Under the pieces are notes generated by a model. That model ran no database searches. It saw nothing but the letters and a program-made list of their open reading frames with translations, and was not told where the DNA came from. A stretch of 64,000 nt of DNA from Pseudooceanicola spongiae (GTDB lineage: Bacteria; Pseudomonadota; Alphaproteobacteria; Rhodobacterales; Rhodobacteraceae). Location: assembly GCF_014899185.1 (NCBI RefSeq), contig NZ_CP045201.1, forward strand, positions 356,501 through 420,500. The letters run 5' to 3'. Both the position numbers and the translations under genes were made by a program. Below are positions 27,424 through 35,422 of the stretch, piece by piece. Numbering within the stretch: the stretch's first letter is position 1; each line of letters starts with the position of its first letter.

Positions 27424-27451
27424 CATGCGGACCGCAATAGCGGTCCGCATG
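27424..27451 (+). terminator. Probable terminator stem-loop
   Basis: A perfect 12-base inverted repeat with loop AATA (arms 27424-27435 and 27440-27451) starts 12 bases after the hydrolase stop. It is followed by TTATCCCCTT, a weak T-tract, so termination is likely but efficiency is uncertain. Confidence 0.6.
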
Positions 27452-27571
27452 TTATCCCCTTCACACAAGATCATTGCTTTCACGATCTGCTCGGTCGGGC
27501 AGACCATCGTATCAGACTATCCACCGCAATCTCGTCTGCCAGCCCGCCCCGGTCCGGAAAGTCGACAATCT

Positions 27572-27756
27572 GGGCTCGTGCCGGACCTTCGCTGCGCGGC
27601 AGGGCCAGGCGCCTGGTCACCCCTCGCGCGGCGTCGCTCCCGGCCCAATGCGGACATTCGAGAGGTTTGGCCTCGCTGCGGCGCAGCTTCCCCGAACCCG
27701 CCCTTCATGACATCATGCAGCGAAATCGGATGGTCGGAGGTCTGCTGAGCGGGACA
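27572..27756. repeat. Dispersed intergenic repeat, long form (copy 2)
   Basis: The unit begins GGGCTCGTGCCGGACC. The right part (27642-27755) matches 31626-31739 over 114 bases with a single difference that I can see. It overlaps an open frame that could be mistaken for the N-terminus of the following peptidase gene. Confidence 0.75.
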
Positions 27757-27813
27757 AACCGAACCTTCGTTTGTCGTCTGTTCAATGCTGGGAATCTGCG
27801 GCAAGTTGAAAAC

Positions 27814-28557
27814 ATGCTTAGGGTTCTATTTCACGTCTTCATCTTCGTTTCACTGACCATCATTTCGCAAGTTGGCGGGCTGGCTTGGTTGATGGCCCTG
27901 TGTTCCAAGCAGAGAACCGTTGTTTTCGCGGCCACCTACTTCACACTATCACTGACGGCCCTTTGGGTTGCGCCGATGATGGGACGTGAACCAATCCCCT
28001 GCACCTCGGGAGAGGTGATTCAGATGCAGTCCAAGCTGTATTGTGCTCTGAACAGGCAATACGTTACTCCAGAGCTTCATGAAGTTTTGATCGACTTTGC
28101 CTCCCGAATGGAGCGCCAATACCCAGGAACAGAGACGCGTGTCTTGGATGCCAACTTTCCATATTTTTCTGGCTTTCCTTTGCTTCCACATCTTTCACAT
28201 GATGATGGGAGAAAAGCCGATCTTGCTTTTTACTATGAGAGCGACGAGGGCTATTTGCCCGGTGTATCTAAAACGCCTGTTGGCTATTTCGCGTTCGAGG
28301 ACGGGCCAACCGATTGTCCCGATAATACGATCACGTTGCGGTGGAATTTGACCTGGCTACAAGGCCTTTGGCCTGACTACAGACTTGACCCCCTAAGGAT
28401 GAGAGAGGCCCTGCAGTTGCTTGGCGCAGACGATCGCGTGGGAAAAATCTTTATCGAACCGCATCTGAGAGAAAGGTTCGGCGCTAAAAACCCAAAGGTC
28501 AGATTTCAGGGGTGTCGCGCAGCACGCCACGATGATCATATACACGTCCAATTGTAG
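27814..28557 (+). CDS. Membrane-anchored LAS-type (MepA/VanY-like) peptidase
   Basis: Two hydrophobic segments (FHVFIFVSLTIISQVGGLAW and VFAATYFTLSLTALWVAP) precede an extracytoplasmic domain. That domain has HLSHDDGRKADLAF and ends HDDHIHVQL. The spaced His and Asp pair plus a terminal D-H-I-H match the zinc sites of LAS murein endopeptidases and D-Ala-D-Ala carboxypeptidases, so I infer peptidoglycan hydrolysis. The frame is open to 27667, but that part is the dispersed repeat, so I chose ATG 27814 (247 residues). The ribosome site is weak. It has lower GC than its neighbours. Confidence 0.68.
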   Translation: MLRVLFHVFIFVSLTIISQVGGLAWLMALCSKQRTVVFAATYFTLSLTALWVAPMMGREPIPCTSGEVIQMQSKLYCALNRQYVTPELHEVLIDFASRMERQYPGTETRVLDANFPYFSGFPLLPHLSHDDGRKADLAFYYESDEGYLPGVSKTPVGYFAFEDGPTDCPDNTITLRWNLTWLQGLWPDYRLDPLRMREALQLLGADDRVGKIFIEPHLRERFGAKNPKVRFQGCRAARHDDHIHVQL

Positions 28558-28577
28558 CATCGCTTACAAGTAACTCT

Positions 28578-28661
28578 GGGCTCACTGCCGACCTTCGCTG
28601 CACTTGCAAACGAAATCAGCGTCAAACCCGAGGGCGAGCGGCGGCACTGCGGGACGAACCG
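28578..28661. repeat. Dispersed intergenic repeat, short form (copy 1)
   Basis: This unit of about 85 bases starts GGGCTCACTGCCGACC and includes TTGCAAACGAAATCAGCGTC and AGCGGCGGCACTGCGG. It is nearly identical to 29764-29850 and similar to 34738-34824. Confidence 0.75.
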
Positions 28662-28801
28662 GACCATCGAGACGAATTACATGAGGTTCGCGACTTTGGC
28701 GGGATCGATCAAAGCCGTGAAGCACTGCAAACTGATACTTCGCGTGCTCATTGTCGACGCGCCATGTAGTACAAGTTCCAAAGCAGATACGGAGTAGATC
28801 A

Positions 28802-29674
28802 ATGAATGACACCAAAACCCTGCGGCTGATGTTTCCGCAATGGCAAGGCGGCGGAAACCCGGACTACGTTCTCGGGGCGAGGCTTCTGGCCTGGCTCGCT
28901 CCACCGGCGGCCCATCATCTGGAAGTCGAGGTTCCTGTCAGTTTGCCGAATATGGAAGAGCTTGAGATCGAAAATGGCATTCTGGCCCGTGCGGCCCTTT
29001 TGCGCCAACTCGATGCAGCAAGGGACATCATCGACCAGCACCGCCCAGACAAGATGATCGTGTTCGGCGGGGACTGCCTTATGGATCAAGCCCCCTTTTC
29101 CTATCTAAGTGAACTCTATGGTGACCAACTTGGCGTTCTGTGGATTGATGCCCATCCGGACGTCGCAACGCCCGATGATCGCGATCGCGGACACACGATG
29201 GTGCTGGGAAACCTCCTCGGCTACGGCGACGCCGAATTTGCGGCCCGAGTACCATCTCCCTTGGCACCCGAGCGCGTCATGTTTGTAGGGTTGGGTCGGC
29301 TTTCGCCGCAGGAGGCTGCGTTCATCGCTCGGCACGGTATAAGGACGGCAGCGCCTGACGTGCTTCGCGCCGGTGCCGAGCCTGTAACTGAATGGATTCA
29401 GGAGACAGGCATTCGCCACCTTGCCATTCATCTCGATCTCGATGTTTTTGATCCAGAGCTGTTCGGTGGCGTGAGCTTTGCAAAGCCGGGACTGGATGGC
29501 GACACCCGCGCCTCAATGCGATCTGGATCAATGAGCTTCGAGCAGATTGCGAATATTCTCTCGGACGTGTCGAAGGAAACCGATGTCGTTGGGCTTGGCT
29601 TCGCAGAACATATCCCATGGGATGCGATCAACCTGCAGAACCTGATGGCAGGCATCCCAATATTTCGGGCATAA
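28802..29674 (+). CDS. Arginase/agmatinase-family protein
   Basis: The 290-residue ureohydrolase-fold protein has DAHPD and HLDLDVFDP, two of the three metal-binding motifs, and EHIPW near the end. The first motif reads GGDC instead of the usual GGDHS, so one manganese ligand His is Cys. Activity as a hydrolase of guanidino compounds is therefore uncertain. ATG 28802 with GGAG upstream was chosen over an open frame from 28751. It is flanked on both sides by the short-form repeat and has no catabolic partner gene. Confidence 0.82.
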   Translation: MNDTKTLRLMFPQWQGGGNPDYVLGARLLAWLAPPAAHHLEVEVPVSLPNMEELEIENGILARAALLRQLDAARDIIDQHRPDKMIVFGGDCLMDQAPFSYLSELYGDQLGVLWIDAHPDVATPDDRDRGHTMVLGNLLGYGDAEFAARVPSPLAPERVMFVGLGRLSPQEAAFIARHGIRTAAPDVLRAGAEPVTEWIQETGIRHLAIHLDLDVFDPELFGGVSFAKPGLDGDTRASMRSGSMSFEQIANILSDVSKETDVVGLGFAEHIPWDAINLQNLMAGIPIFRA

Positions 29675-29763
29675 AATCGGTGTGTCACAAAGCCTCCGTG
29701 TCTGAAGTTAAAGGCTGAATTTTCCGATAAAGCCAAATGCTGAAGGATGGCTTTTGCTTAAGA

Positions 29764-29850
29764 GGGCTCACTGCCGACCTTCGCTGCACTTGCAAACGAA
29801 ATCAGCGTCAAACCGGAGGGCTAGCGGCGGCACTGCGGACGAACCGGTCA
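29764..29850. repeat. Dispersed intergenic repeat, short form (copy 2)
   Basis: Nearly identical to 28578-28661, in the same orientation. Together they bracket the arginase-family gene as direct repeats about 1.1 kb apart. Confidence 0.75.
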
Positions 29851-29912
29851 TTGGCTTCAATGGATTTTTGGACCGCTGATCTTGTGCTCAAGCTAAAATT
29901 CGGCGAAGTTTT

Positions 29913-30956
29913 TTGGCAACTCGTTTGCCGGGCAATACCAGAAAAAATACGGATCACCCATTGATTTCAAACATCCTGACTTTTGCCGTCATTTCCTTGA
30001 CAATTTATTTTCTGATTGCATTTGGGATGATCATTTCTCAGCGTCCAAAACCACTGGAGGCCTGCGAAGGGCTGGATTTCAAAAAGTTATTGGCGTCCGG
30101 CACCATCAACCCGCCGGAGACGCCTGCTTTCTCACGCGAGAGTTTCACTGCGCGCGATGGTGCGGAAATCATGTACACCCATGTGAAATCCGACGGGCCT
30201 GAGGCTATGCCACTCGTGATCATGGTTCACGGATCAGGATGGTATGGTGGTCAGTTTGACCGCCTCGCCTGGGCGCTCAAGGATGTAGCTGAGGTCAAGG
30301 CGATCACACTGAGAGGCCATAGGGACAGGCCAGCCCGGCGCGGCGATGTAGATTACACAGGCCAGTTCGAAGACGACATCGCTGACCTCATCGCAGCGGA
30401 CCCGCGAAGGCCAATTCTGTTGGGCCATTCCTCCGGCGGCGGTCTTGCGGTGCGCTTTGCAGGTGGCCCGCATGGAGACAAAATCGCCGGTGCAATCCTT
30501 CTTGCGCCCTTTCTGCAGTACAATGCCCCGACGACAAGACCCAATTCAGGTGGCTGGGCGCATGTTTTGATACGACGCATTATCGGGCTGGCGATGCTCA
30601 ATAACCTTGGGATTCACTGGCTCGATCATCTGACCACAATTCAGTTCAATATGCCTAGCGCTGTTCTTGATGGTCCCCTTGGTGATTTTGCGACCACCTC
30701 GTATAGCTGGCGTCTTAACACGTCCTTCGCTCCACGCAGAGCCTATCACGATGATATTGCGAAACTGCCGCGATTTCTCTTGGTGGCGGGAGCTCAGGAC
30801 GAAGCAATGGCAGCAGATCAATATGCGCCACTCATGGAGAATATTACAGATAAGGGGCGTTATGAGATTGTCGACGGCGCCGCGCATCTTGACATAGTGG
30901 ACGCCCCTGAAACCGAAGCGCTGATACGAGATTATCTGGGCCGTATCGATAACTGA
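29913..30956 (+). CDS. Membrane-anchored alpha/beta hydrolase
   Basis: An N-terminal hydrophobic helix (ILTFAVISLTIYFLIAFGMII) anchors a soluble alpha/beta hydrolase. It has the oxyanion MVHGSGWYGGQF, nucleophile elbow GHSSGGG, Asp in VAGAQDEAM and catalytic His in VDGAAHLDIVD. It is probably a lysophospholipase- or monoacylglycerol-lipase-like serine hydrolase. No ATG is well placed: the frame starts at TTG 29913, and another TTG at 29961 leaves the membrane helix intact, so the start is uncertain (331-347 residues). It stands alone between repeats. Confidence 0.83.
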   Translation: MATRLPGNTRKNTDHPLISNILTFAVISLTIYFLIAFGMIISQRPKPLEACEGLDFKKLLASGTINPPETPAFSRESFTARDGAEIMYTHVKSDGPEAMPLVIMVHGSGWYGGQFDRLAWALKDVAEVKAITLRGHRDRPARRGDVDYTGQFEDDIADLIAADPRRPILLGHSSGGGLAVRFAGGPHGDKIAGAILLAPFLQYNAPTTRPNSGGWAHVLIRRIIGLAMLNNLGIHWLDHLTTIQFNMPSAVLDGPLGDFATTSYSWRLNTSFAPRRAYHDDIAKLPRFLLVAGAQDEAMAADQYAPLMENITDKGRYEIVDGAAHLDIVDAPETEALIRDYLGRIDN

Positions 30957-31005
30957 GAGCTTTTACCGAGTGGCGCTTCTGGTGTGATGCGACATCTGAG
31001 GGTTT

Positions 31006-31162
31006 GGGCTCGAAGCGGATCTGCGGCGGCGCAGCAGGAGGCACACGCGTGGTTGCCCCGGGTGCGCCGCAGCTCTCGGCCCGAAGCTGACCTTGACTGG
31101 GTCCGGTTACGCCGCGACGCAGCTTCACCGAACCTGCCATTCGTCTATCACGCAGCACTTGA
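31006..31162. repeat. Dispersed intergenic repeat, long form (copy 3)
   Basis: The unit runs from GGGCTCGAAGCGGATCTGCG to GCAGCTTCACCGAACCTGCC and ends ATTCGT..CACGCAGCA. It fills the gap between the hydrolase and DUF6434 genes. It is more divergent than copies 2 and 4. Confidence 0.6.
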
Positions 31163-31232
31163 AATGCTTGGATTACCGCCGTGTGGGATGATGCCGACGC
31201 TGCTGCGGCTCGCCATTATCATTAATCGCCCA

Positions 31233-31445
31233 TCAGGAATGTCGGTTGACCCACTCGTCAGCCACATGACCCATAGTCTTGGGATTGCCGTCCTTGATCC
31301 AGAGCATGAAAGGTCGGTCAAACTTGAAATGCTCACCGCATTGGGACTTCATAAAACGCCGAACATTCTGCGTTGACATATAATTTTCAGTGACCGGTGT
31401 TTCGCGGTCGATATCGTCAGAATGCCAGTCAAACTTGGCCATCAT
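31233..31445 (-). CDS. DUF6434 domain protein
   Basis: The 70-residue protein reads MAKFDWHSDDIDRETPVTEN, then STQNVRRFMKSQCG, FKFDRPFMLWIKDG and TMGHVADEW. I recognise it as the small DUF6434 family, which often occurs alone or fused to SAP-like domains. Its function is unknown. Two adjacent ATGs (31445, 31442) follow GGAG, and the longer upstream frame is the repeat. It is monocistronic. Confidence 0.82.
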   Translation of the reverse strand: MMAKFDWHSDDIDRETPVTENYMSTQNVRRFMKSQCGEHFKFDRPFMLWIKDGNPKTMGHVADEWVNRHS

Positions 31446-31557
31446 CGATCTCCGCACAGATATTAATGTTAGCATACCAACCAAAGAAATTCTGGCAATC
31501 TTACCGAAGGCTGCGCGCCGGAAAATGCCAAGTGGGTAGAGCGGAAAGTGTCGGTTT

Positions 31558-31740
31558 GGGCTCACAGCCGACTTGCGGCGGCACGGCGGCGTTTCGCACG
31601 AATGGCAGAACTGATCGACGTGGACGGCCCAATGCGGACATTCGAGAGGTTTGGCCTCGCTGCGGCGCAGCTTCCCCGAACCCGCCCTTCATGACATCGT
31701 GCAGCGAAATCGGATGGTCGGAGGTCTGCTGAGCGGGACC
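31558..31740. repeat. Dispersed intergenic repeat, long form (copy 4)
   Basis: It starts GGGCTCACAGCCGACTTGCG. The right-hand 114 bases (31626-31739) match 27642-27755 with one visible difference, while the left part is different. It lies between the DUF6434 and DUF983 genes. Confidence 0.75.
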
Positions 31741-31805
31741 TTGCTGCCGTTCGCTGCGCCTGCCTATGCTGCGGATTGGCACTCAACGGCTGAGAATTCC
31801 AATCG

Positions 31806-32196
31806 TTATCCACGTGGCCTGCCAAAGCCGTTCATTTCCTTGGCCCACTGGTAGCCGACGATCATCCCTTTCATCCTGGGCAGCATCAGAAGCGAGAGCG
31901 CTGTCGCGACTGTGCAGAGCAAAAGCGCAAGAATCAGGGGGTCCTCTCGCAGATATCCGAACGTCGCGTGCAGCATGAGGCCCATGATGTGCCCTACGAT
32001 CAGGATCGTGAGGTAGGCAGGTCCATCATCCGCGCGGTGGTGGTATAGTTGAACCGCATTCAGGGCACCGATCGTTCACCTTGAGGTATCTTGAGAAGAG
32101 CTTTCCCTCTCCGCAGTTCGGGCACCGCTCCTTCAGCCCCTTCAGGACAGCGGGCTTCACGTCGCGCTCAGGTTCAGCTTGGGTGGTCGTCGTCAT
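31806..32196 (-). pseudogene. DUF983 family membrane protein, frameshifted
   Basis: The N-terminal part (ATG 32196) has the paired zinc-ribbon motifs CPNCGEGKLFSRYLKV and CPECGS of DUF983. Near 32041-32053 the frame shifts. The family sequence continues in the next frame as HHRADDGPAYLTILIVGHIM, LMLHATFGYL, two membrane helices, and GYQWAKEMNGF, ending at 31806. Both parts are well conserved, so the break is recent or a sequencing error. DUF983 proteins are two-helix membrane proteins of unknown role, often near cytochrome oxidase genes, which is not the case here. Confidence 0.85.
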
Positions 32197-32291
32197 CGTG
32201 GACACTCCGCCAGAAAGGTCTTGGGGGTTCATATCGGGAAGTCTCATGGAGAGCGGTGCCGCCGCGCCCGCGCCGGCACCAGCCAATCGGG

Positions 32292-32900
32292 TCAGTAGCC
32301 GACTGTGAACCGCGCTCGGCTGTGCTTGGGCTCCTCCAGCTCGTCCACCATGGCGACTACGAAATCCTCGTAGGAGATTCGGCTGCCCTCAGGCCCGGCG
32401 ATCAGCTGGTCCGTGCCCAGTCGGAAGGTGCCGGTGCGCTCGCCTGCCTCGAAGACGGCGGAGGGCGAAAGGAAGGTCCAGTCGAGCCCGTCGGTCCGCT
32501 TCAGCCGGTCGAGATAGGCACCTCCGGCTTCGGCTTCGGCGCGGTAGGCGTCGGGGAAATCGGGGGAGTCGATCAGCTTGACCCCGGGTGCCACCTCGAG
32601 GCTGCCGGCCCCGCCCACGACCAGATAGCGCGGCACGTCGGACGACTGGACCGCATGCAGCAGCTTCTCGGGATCGAAGGCGACGAACATGACCGAGCTG
32701 ATGACGGCGTCGTGGCCTGAAAGGATCTCGGCCAGCGCCTCGGGTGCATCGATGTCGCCAGCCATGGCCCGGGTCCGGTCGAGCGGCTGCACCTTTTCCT
32801 GATTGCGCGCGATGGCGGTCACGGCGTGGTTACGCGAGACGAGTTCGGCGTGAAGGCGTTGCCCGGCATTGCCAGACGCGCCGATAAGAGCGACTTTCAT
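32292..32900 (-). CDS. NAD(P)-binding atypical SDR (NmrA/YwnB-like)
   Basis: The 202-residue Rossmann protein has MKVALIGASGNAGQRLHAEL, GDIDAPEALAEILSGHDAVI, PRYLVVGGAGSLEVAPG and LDWTFLSPSAVFEAG. These match the NAD(P)H-binding group related to NmrA and YwnB. Members act as redox sensors or reductases; no substrate can be named. ATG 32900 has GGAG upstream. It lies 24 bases downstream of the DsbA-family gene on the same strand, so they probably share a transcript controlled by the divergent LysR. Confidence 0.9.
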   Translation of the reverse strand: MKVALIGASGNAGQRLHAELVSRNHAVTAIARNQEKVQPLDRTRAMAGDIDAPEALAEILSGHDAVISSVMFVAFDPEKLLHAVQSSDVPRYLVVGGAGSLEVAPGVKLIDSPDFPDAYRAEAEAGGAYLDRLKRTDGLDWTFLSPSAVFEAGERTGTFRLGTDQLIAGPEGSRISYEDFVVAMVDELEEPKHSRARFTVGY

Positions 32901-32924
32901 GGTATTTCTCCGTTCTTTCATGGA

Positions 32925-33584
32925 TCAGGCGGGTTCGCCGATTGCTGCAAGGACGGCGTCGCCGCCTGCGTAAAGGATCTGGCTGTCGAGAACGCGCGCG
33001 CCGCGCTCATCGGTCACGATCAGCTGCGGGATGCCTTGGACGCCGTGCCTCGACATCGTTGCGCGGCCCTCGGCAATGCGGCGGTCGGTTTCGACCTCGC
33101 GCGCCGGGTCGTCGGCGACCTTGGCCCGAAACGCGAAGGGATCGATCTCGACGCCCGCATCGCCCGCCACCCGCACGGCGATGTCTGCGACGACCGCCGC
33201 GCGGGACGTATCCTGCCCATCGACATAGCGGGCCGTCTGGGCAGCGTGCAGGAAGCGCGGTTCGAGCGCCGGGTCGATCTGTCCGAGCGCCACGAGCGCC
33301 CTGGTCAGCGCTTGCGAGCTGAAGACACCGCCGGGCGCGCGCATCACCCCCTGGTGATAGGCCTCGGTGAAACGCTGGCCGGTCAGCTCCTGGATGCGTC
33401 CGTCGTTCCTGCGGGCATGGTCCGCGATCGCGGCAACGGGGCGGGGTTCGACAAAAAGACCGGTGGGCATCATCCGCAGGTGGTCTGCGTGGGTCTCCGC
33501 GACCCGTTTCAGCGCCGGAGCAGATGCATAGCACCAGCCGCAGAGCGGGTCGAAGAGGTAGGTGAACTGAAGGGGCTGGGTCAT
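32925..33584 (-). CDS. DsbA-family thioredoxin-fold protein
   Basis: The 219-residue protein has the active site CGWC in FDPLCGWCYASAP near the N-terminus and the cis-Pro segment GVQGIPQLIV. There is no signal peptide, so it is a cytoplasmic DsbA/FrnE-like oxidoreductase or isomerase, possibly dealing with thiol stress. ATG 33584 begins MTQPLQFTYLFDP; longer frames enter the promoter of the LysR gene. It is probably an operon with the NmrA-like gene, and divergent from the LysR gene at 33680. Confidence 0.9.
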   Translation of the reverse strand: MTQPLQFTYLFDPLCGWCYASAPALKRVAETHADHLRMMPTGLFVEPRPVAAIADHARRNDGRIQELTGQRFTEAYHQGVMRAPGGVFSSQALTRALVALGQIDPALEPRFLHAAQTARYVDGQDTSRAAVVADIAVRVAGDAGVEIDPFAFRAKVADDPAREVETDRRIAEGRATMSRHGVQGIPQLIVTDERGARVLDSQILYAGGDAVLAAIGEPA

Positions 33585-33645
33585 GATGTATCCTTTCCGT
33601 GTCACCCCCATTTGGTGTTTCCTGTTTCGAAGAAAAACACTAAAG

Positions 33646-33666
33646 CATGCATGTCTGTGTTGCATG
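33646..33666. promoter_or_regulatory. Candidate operator between DsbA operon and LysR gene
   Basis: The inverted repeat CATGCA-N9-TGCATG lies just upstream of the LysR start in the 95-base divergent gap. It is a plausible LysR-type binding site; the evidence is symmetry and position only. Confidence 0.45.
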
Positions 33667-33679
33667 AAACGAGCGAATA

Positions 33680-34576
33680 ATGTTGGACAGGATCACCGCC
33701 GCGCGGGTCTTCATCGAGACGGTCGAACGCGGCAGCGCCACGGCCGCCGCAGAGGCGCTCGGCATGTCGCGAGCAATGGCATCGCGCTATCTCACCGCCA
33801 TGGAGGACTGGGTGGGCGCGCGGCTTTTGCATCGCTCGACCCGCCACATGTCGCTGTCGCCCGCGGGCGAGGGGGCGCTGGCATGCAGTCGGGAATTGGT
33901 CGAGATCGCCGAGGGCATCTCGGGCCGAAATGCTGATACCGCCATGCCGCAGGGCGAGATCCGCGTCGCCATGCCGGGGGTTCTGGCTGATGCGGTGGTT
34001 CTGCCGATGCTCGCCGATTTTGCGGCGCGCTACCCCAAGGTGTCGATCGACCTTCAGGTTACCGACCGCCTCGTGGACCTCGTCCAGGACCGGGTCGACG
34101 TTTCCTTGCGCATCACCGGATCGCTCGACCGCGCCGTTATTGCCCGACGCCTCGGCGGCGTCGGGTCGGTTCTCTGCGCCGCGCCCGCGCTCCTGTCTCG
34201 GATCGGCACTCCGGAGACCCCGGACGCGCTCGCAGACCGGCCCTGTATTACCTACGCACAGTTCGGCGCGCGGACCTGGACACTCATTGCGCATGACCGG
34301 ACCGAAAAGATCCATGTCACCGGACCGCTTCAGACGAATGAAGCCTATCTGCTACTGCGCGCCGCCCTCGAGGGAATAGGGATTGCCATGCTGCCGACCT
34401 TCGCCGCCGCCCCGCATCTTGCCAGGGGGCAACTTGTGCAGGTCCTGCCGGGCTGGACACCGGCGGAGCTTTCCCTTTATGCCCTCTATGCGTCGCGCCG
34501 GAACCTGCCAGCCGCCACCCGATCCTTCATCGATTTCTCCGTGGAAAAAATTGGAGGAAACCCGGTGTTCCGATGA
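33680..34576 (+). CDS. LysR-family transcriptional regulator
   Basis: The 298-residue protein has helix-turn-helix VFIETVERGSATAAAEALGM, MSRAMASRYLTAMEDWVGAR and a substrate-binding domain (GEIRVAMPGVLADAVVLPML, VDVSLRITGSL). It is typical of the single-target regulators adjacent to redox genes. Divergence from the DsbA/NmrA pair with a dyad between them suggests that it controls them, possibly in response to oxidised or electrophilic compounds. Confidence 0.93.
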   Translation: MLDRITAARVFIETVERGSATAAAEALGMSRAMASRYLTAMEDWVGARLLHRSTRHMSLSPAGEGALACSRELVEIAEGISGRNADTAMPQGEIRVAMPGVLADAVVLPMLADFAARYPKVSIDLQVTDRLVDLVQDRVDVSLRITGSLDRAVIARRLGGVGSVLCAAPALLSRIGTPETPDALADRPCITYAQFGARTWTLIAHDRTEKIHVTGPLQTNEAYLLLRAALEGIGIAMLPTFAAAPHLARGQLVQVLPGWTPAELSLYALYASRRNLPAATRSFIDFSVEKIGGNPVFR

Positions 34577-34737
34577 GGGGGAACTGCTGTTTCTCGAGAG
34601 GCATGCCGACGTTCGCACGACCCACTCTGCGACGAGACTGACCTTCTCGACCCCTGCCAGAAAGGGCCTTGGGCCGTTCAGAACAGAGCGCGTGTGGCTG
34701 CACGTGCAAAAAGCGAGCCGACGCGCAAGGTCAGTTA

Positions 34738-34824
34738 GGGCTCACAACCGACTTTCGCTGCAGCTGCAAACGAAATCAACGTAAAATCCAAGGGTGAGCG
34801 GCGGCAATGCGGACAGAGCGGACC
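34738..34824. repeat. Dispersed intergenic repeat, short form (copy 3)
   Basis: It reads GGGCTCACAACCGACTTTCG, then TGCAAACGAAATCAACGT and GAGCGGCGGCAATGCGGAC. It is related to 28578-28661 and 29764-29850 with several substitutions. It lies just upstream of the TetR operator. Confidence 0.7.
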
Positions 34825-34842
34825 TCTGGTCCTGCCGGCTTG

Positions 34843-34870
34843 CAAATGTAAAACGTTCGTTTTACATTTG
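34843..34870. promoter_or_regulatory. TetR operator palindrome
   Basis: A perfect 28-base palindrome (13-base arms 34843-34855 and 34858-34870, spacer TT; each arm reads CAAATGTAAAACG inward) lies 27 bases before the TetR start. Its length and symmetry suit a TetR dimer pair, and its AT-rich core probably overlaps the promoter. It implies autorepression of the tetR-MFS operon. Confidence 0.75.
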
Positions 34871-34897
34871 TGTCCAAGGACGCCAAAGGAGGTTCCC

Positions 34898-35422
34898 ATG
34901 GATATGACCCGCAAACTCACCGCAGCCGCCGAGCGGCTCTTCGACCGTCACGGCTACATGGCCACCGGCATGGACCGGCTGACGGATGCTGCAGGGATGT
35001 CGAGCCGCACGCTCTACAAGCACGCCGGCAGCAAGGCCGCGCTCATGGCGCGCGTCCTGACCGAGAGGGACCGGCGCTTCATGGCCCGGCTTGAGGTGCG
35101 GACCGTCGACGCCTTGTTTGCTGCACTTGAGGACTGGGTGCGGGTCGAGGGGTGTCGGGGCTGCCTGTTCCTTCGCTCTCGCGCGGAAACGGGTGGCGAC
35201 ACGCCGGGGATCGCCGAAGCCGTCGCGGCGCACAAGGAGGCTTTCCATCGGCGGGTCGGCGAGGTCGTCGCAACGGATCTGGGACGCGAGGACCCGGCGC
35301 TCGCAGAGCAGGTGCTGGTCCTCTTCGAGGGCGCGACCCACGCGGCTGTCTATCGTGGAGCACAAACCGTCTCCGCAGCAAAGGCGGCGGCGGCCATCTT
35401 GCTGGAGAGGGCGCGCTCATGA
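34898..35422 (+). CDS. TetR-family transcriptional repressor
   Basis: The 174-residue regulator has the TetR helix-turn-helix near the N-terminus (AAERLFDRHGYMATGMDRLT, AAGMSSRTLYKHAGSKAALM) and a diverse all-helical ligand domain. ATG 34898 follows a full AAAGGAGG ribosome site. The stop overlaps the ATG of the MFS gene (ATGA), so the two are translationally coupled. The upstream palindrome is its likely operator. It should derepress the exporter when a small-molecule ligand binds. Confidence 0.93.
   Translation: MDMTRKLTAAAERLFDRHGYMATGMDRLTDAAGMSSRTLYKHAGSKAALMARVLTERDRRFMARLEVRTVDALFAALEDWVRVEGCRGCLFLRSRAETGGDTPGIAEAVAAHKEAFHRRVGEVVATDLGREDPALAEQVLVLFEGATHAAVYRGAQTVSAAKAAAAILLERARS

Noticed and set aside
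27667-27813. Upstream extension of the peptidase gene
   Set aside because: The bases are the dispersed repeat (same translation appears at 31651 without a following gene), so the start is placed at 27814.
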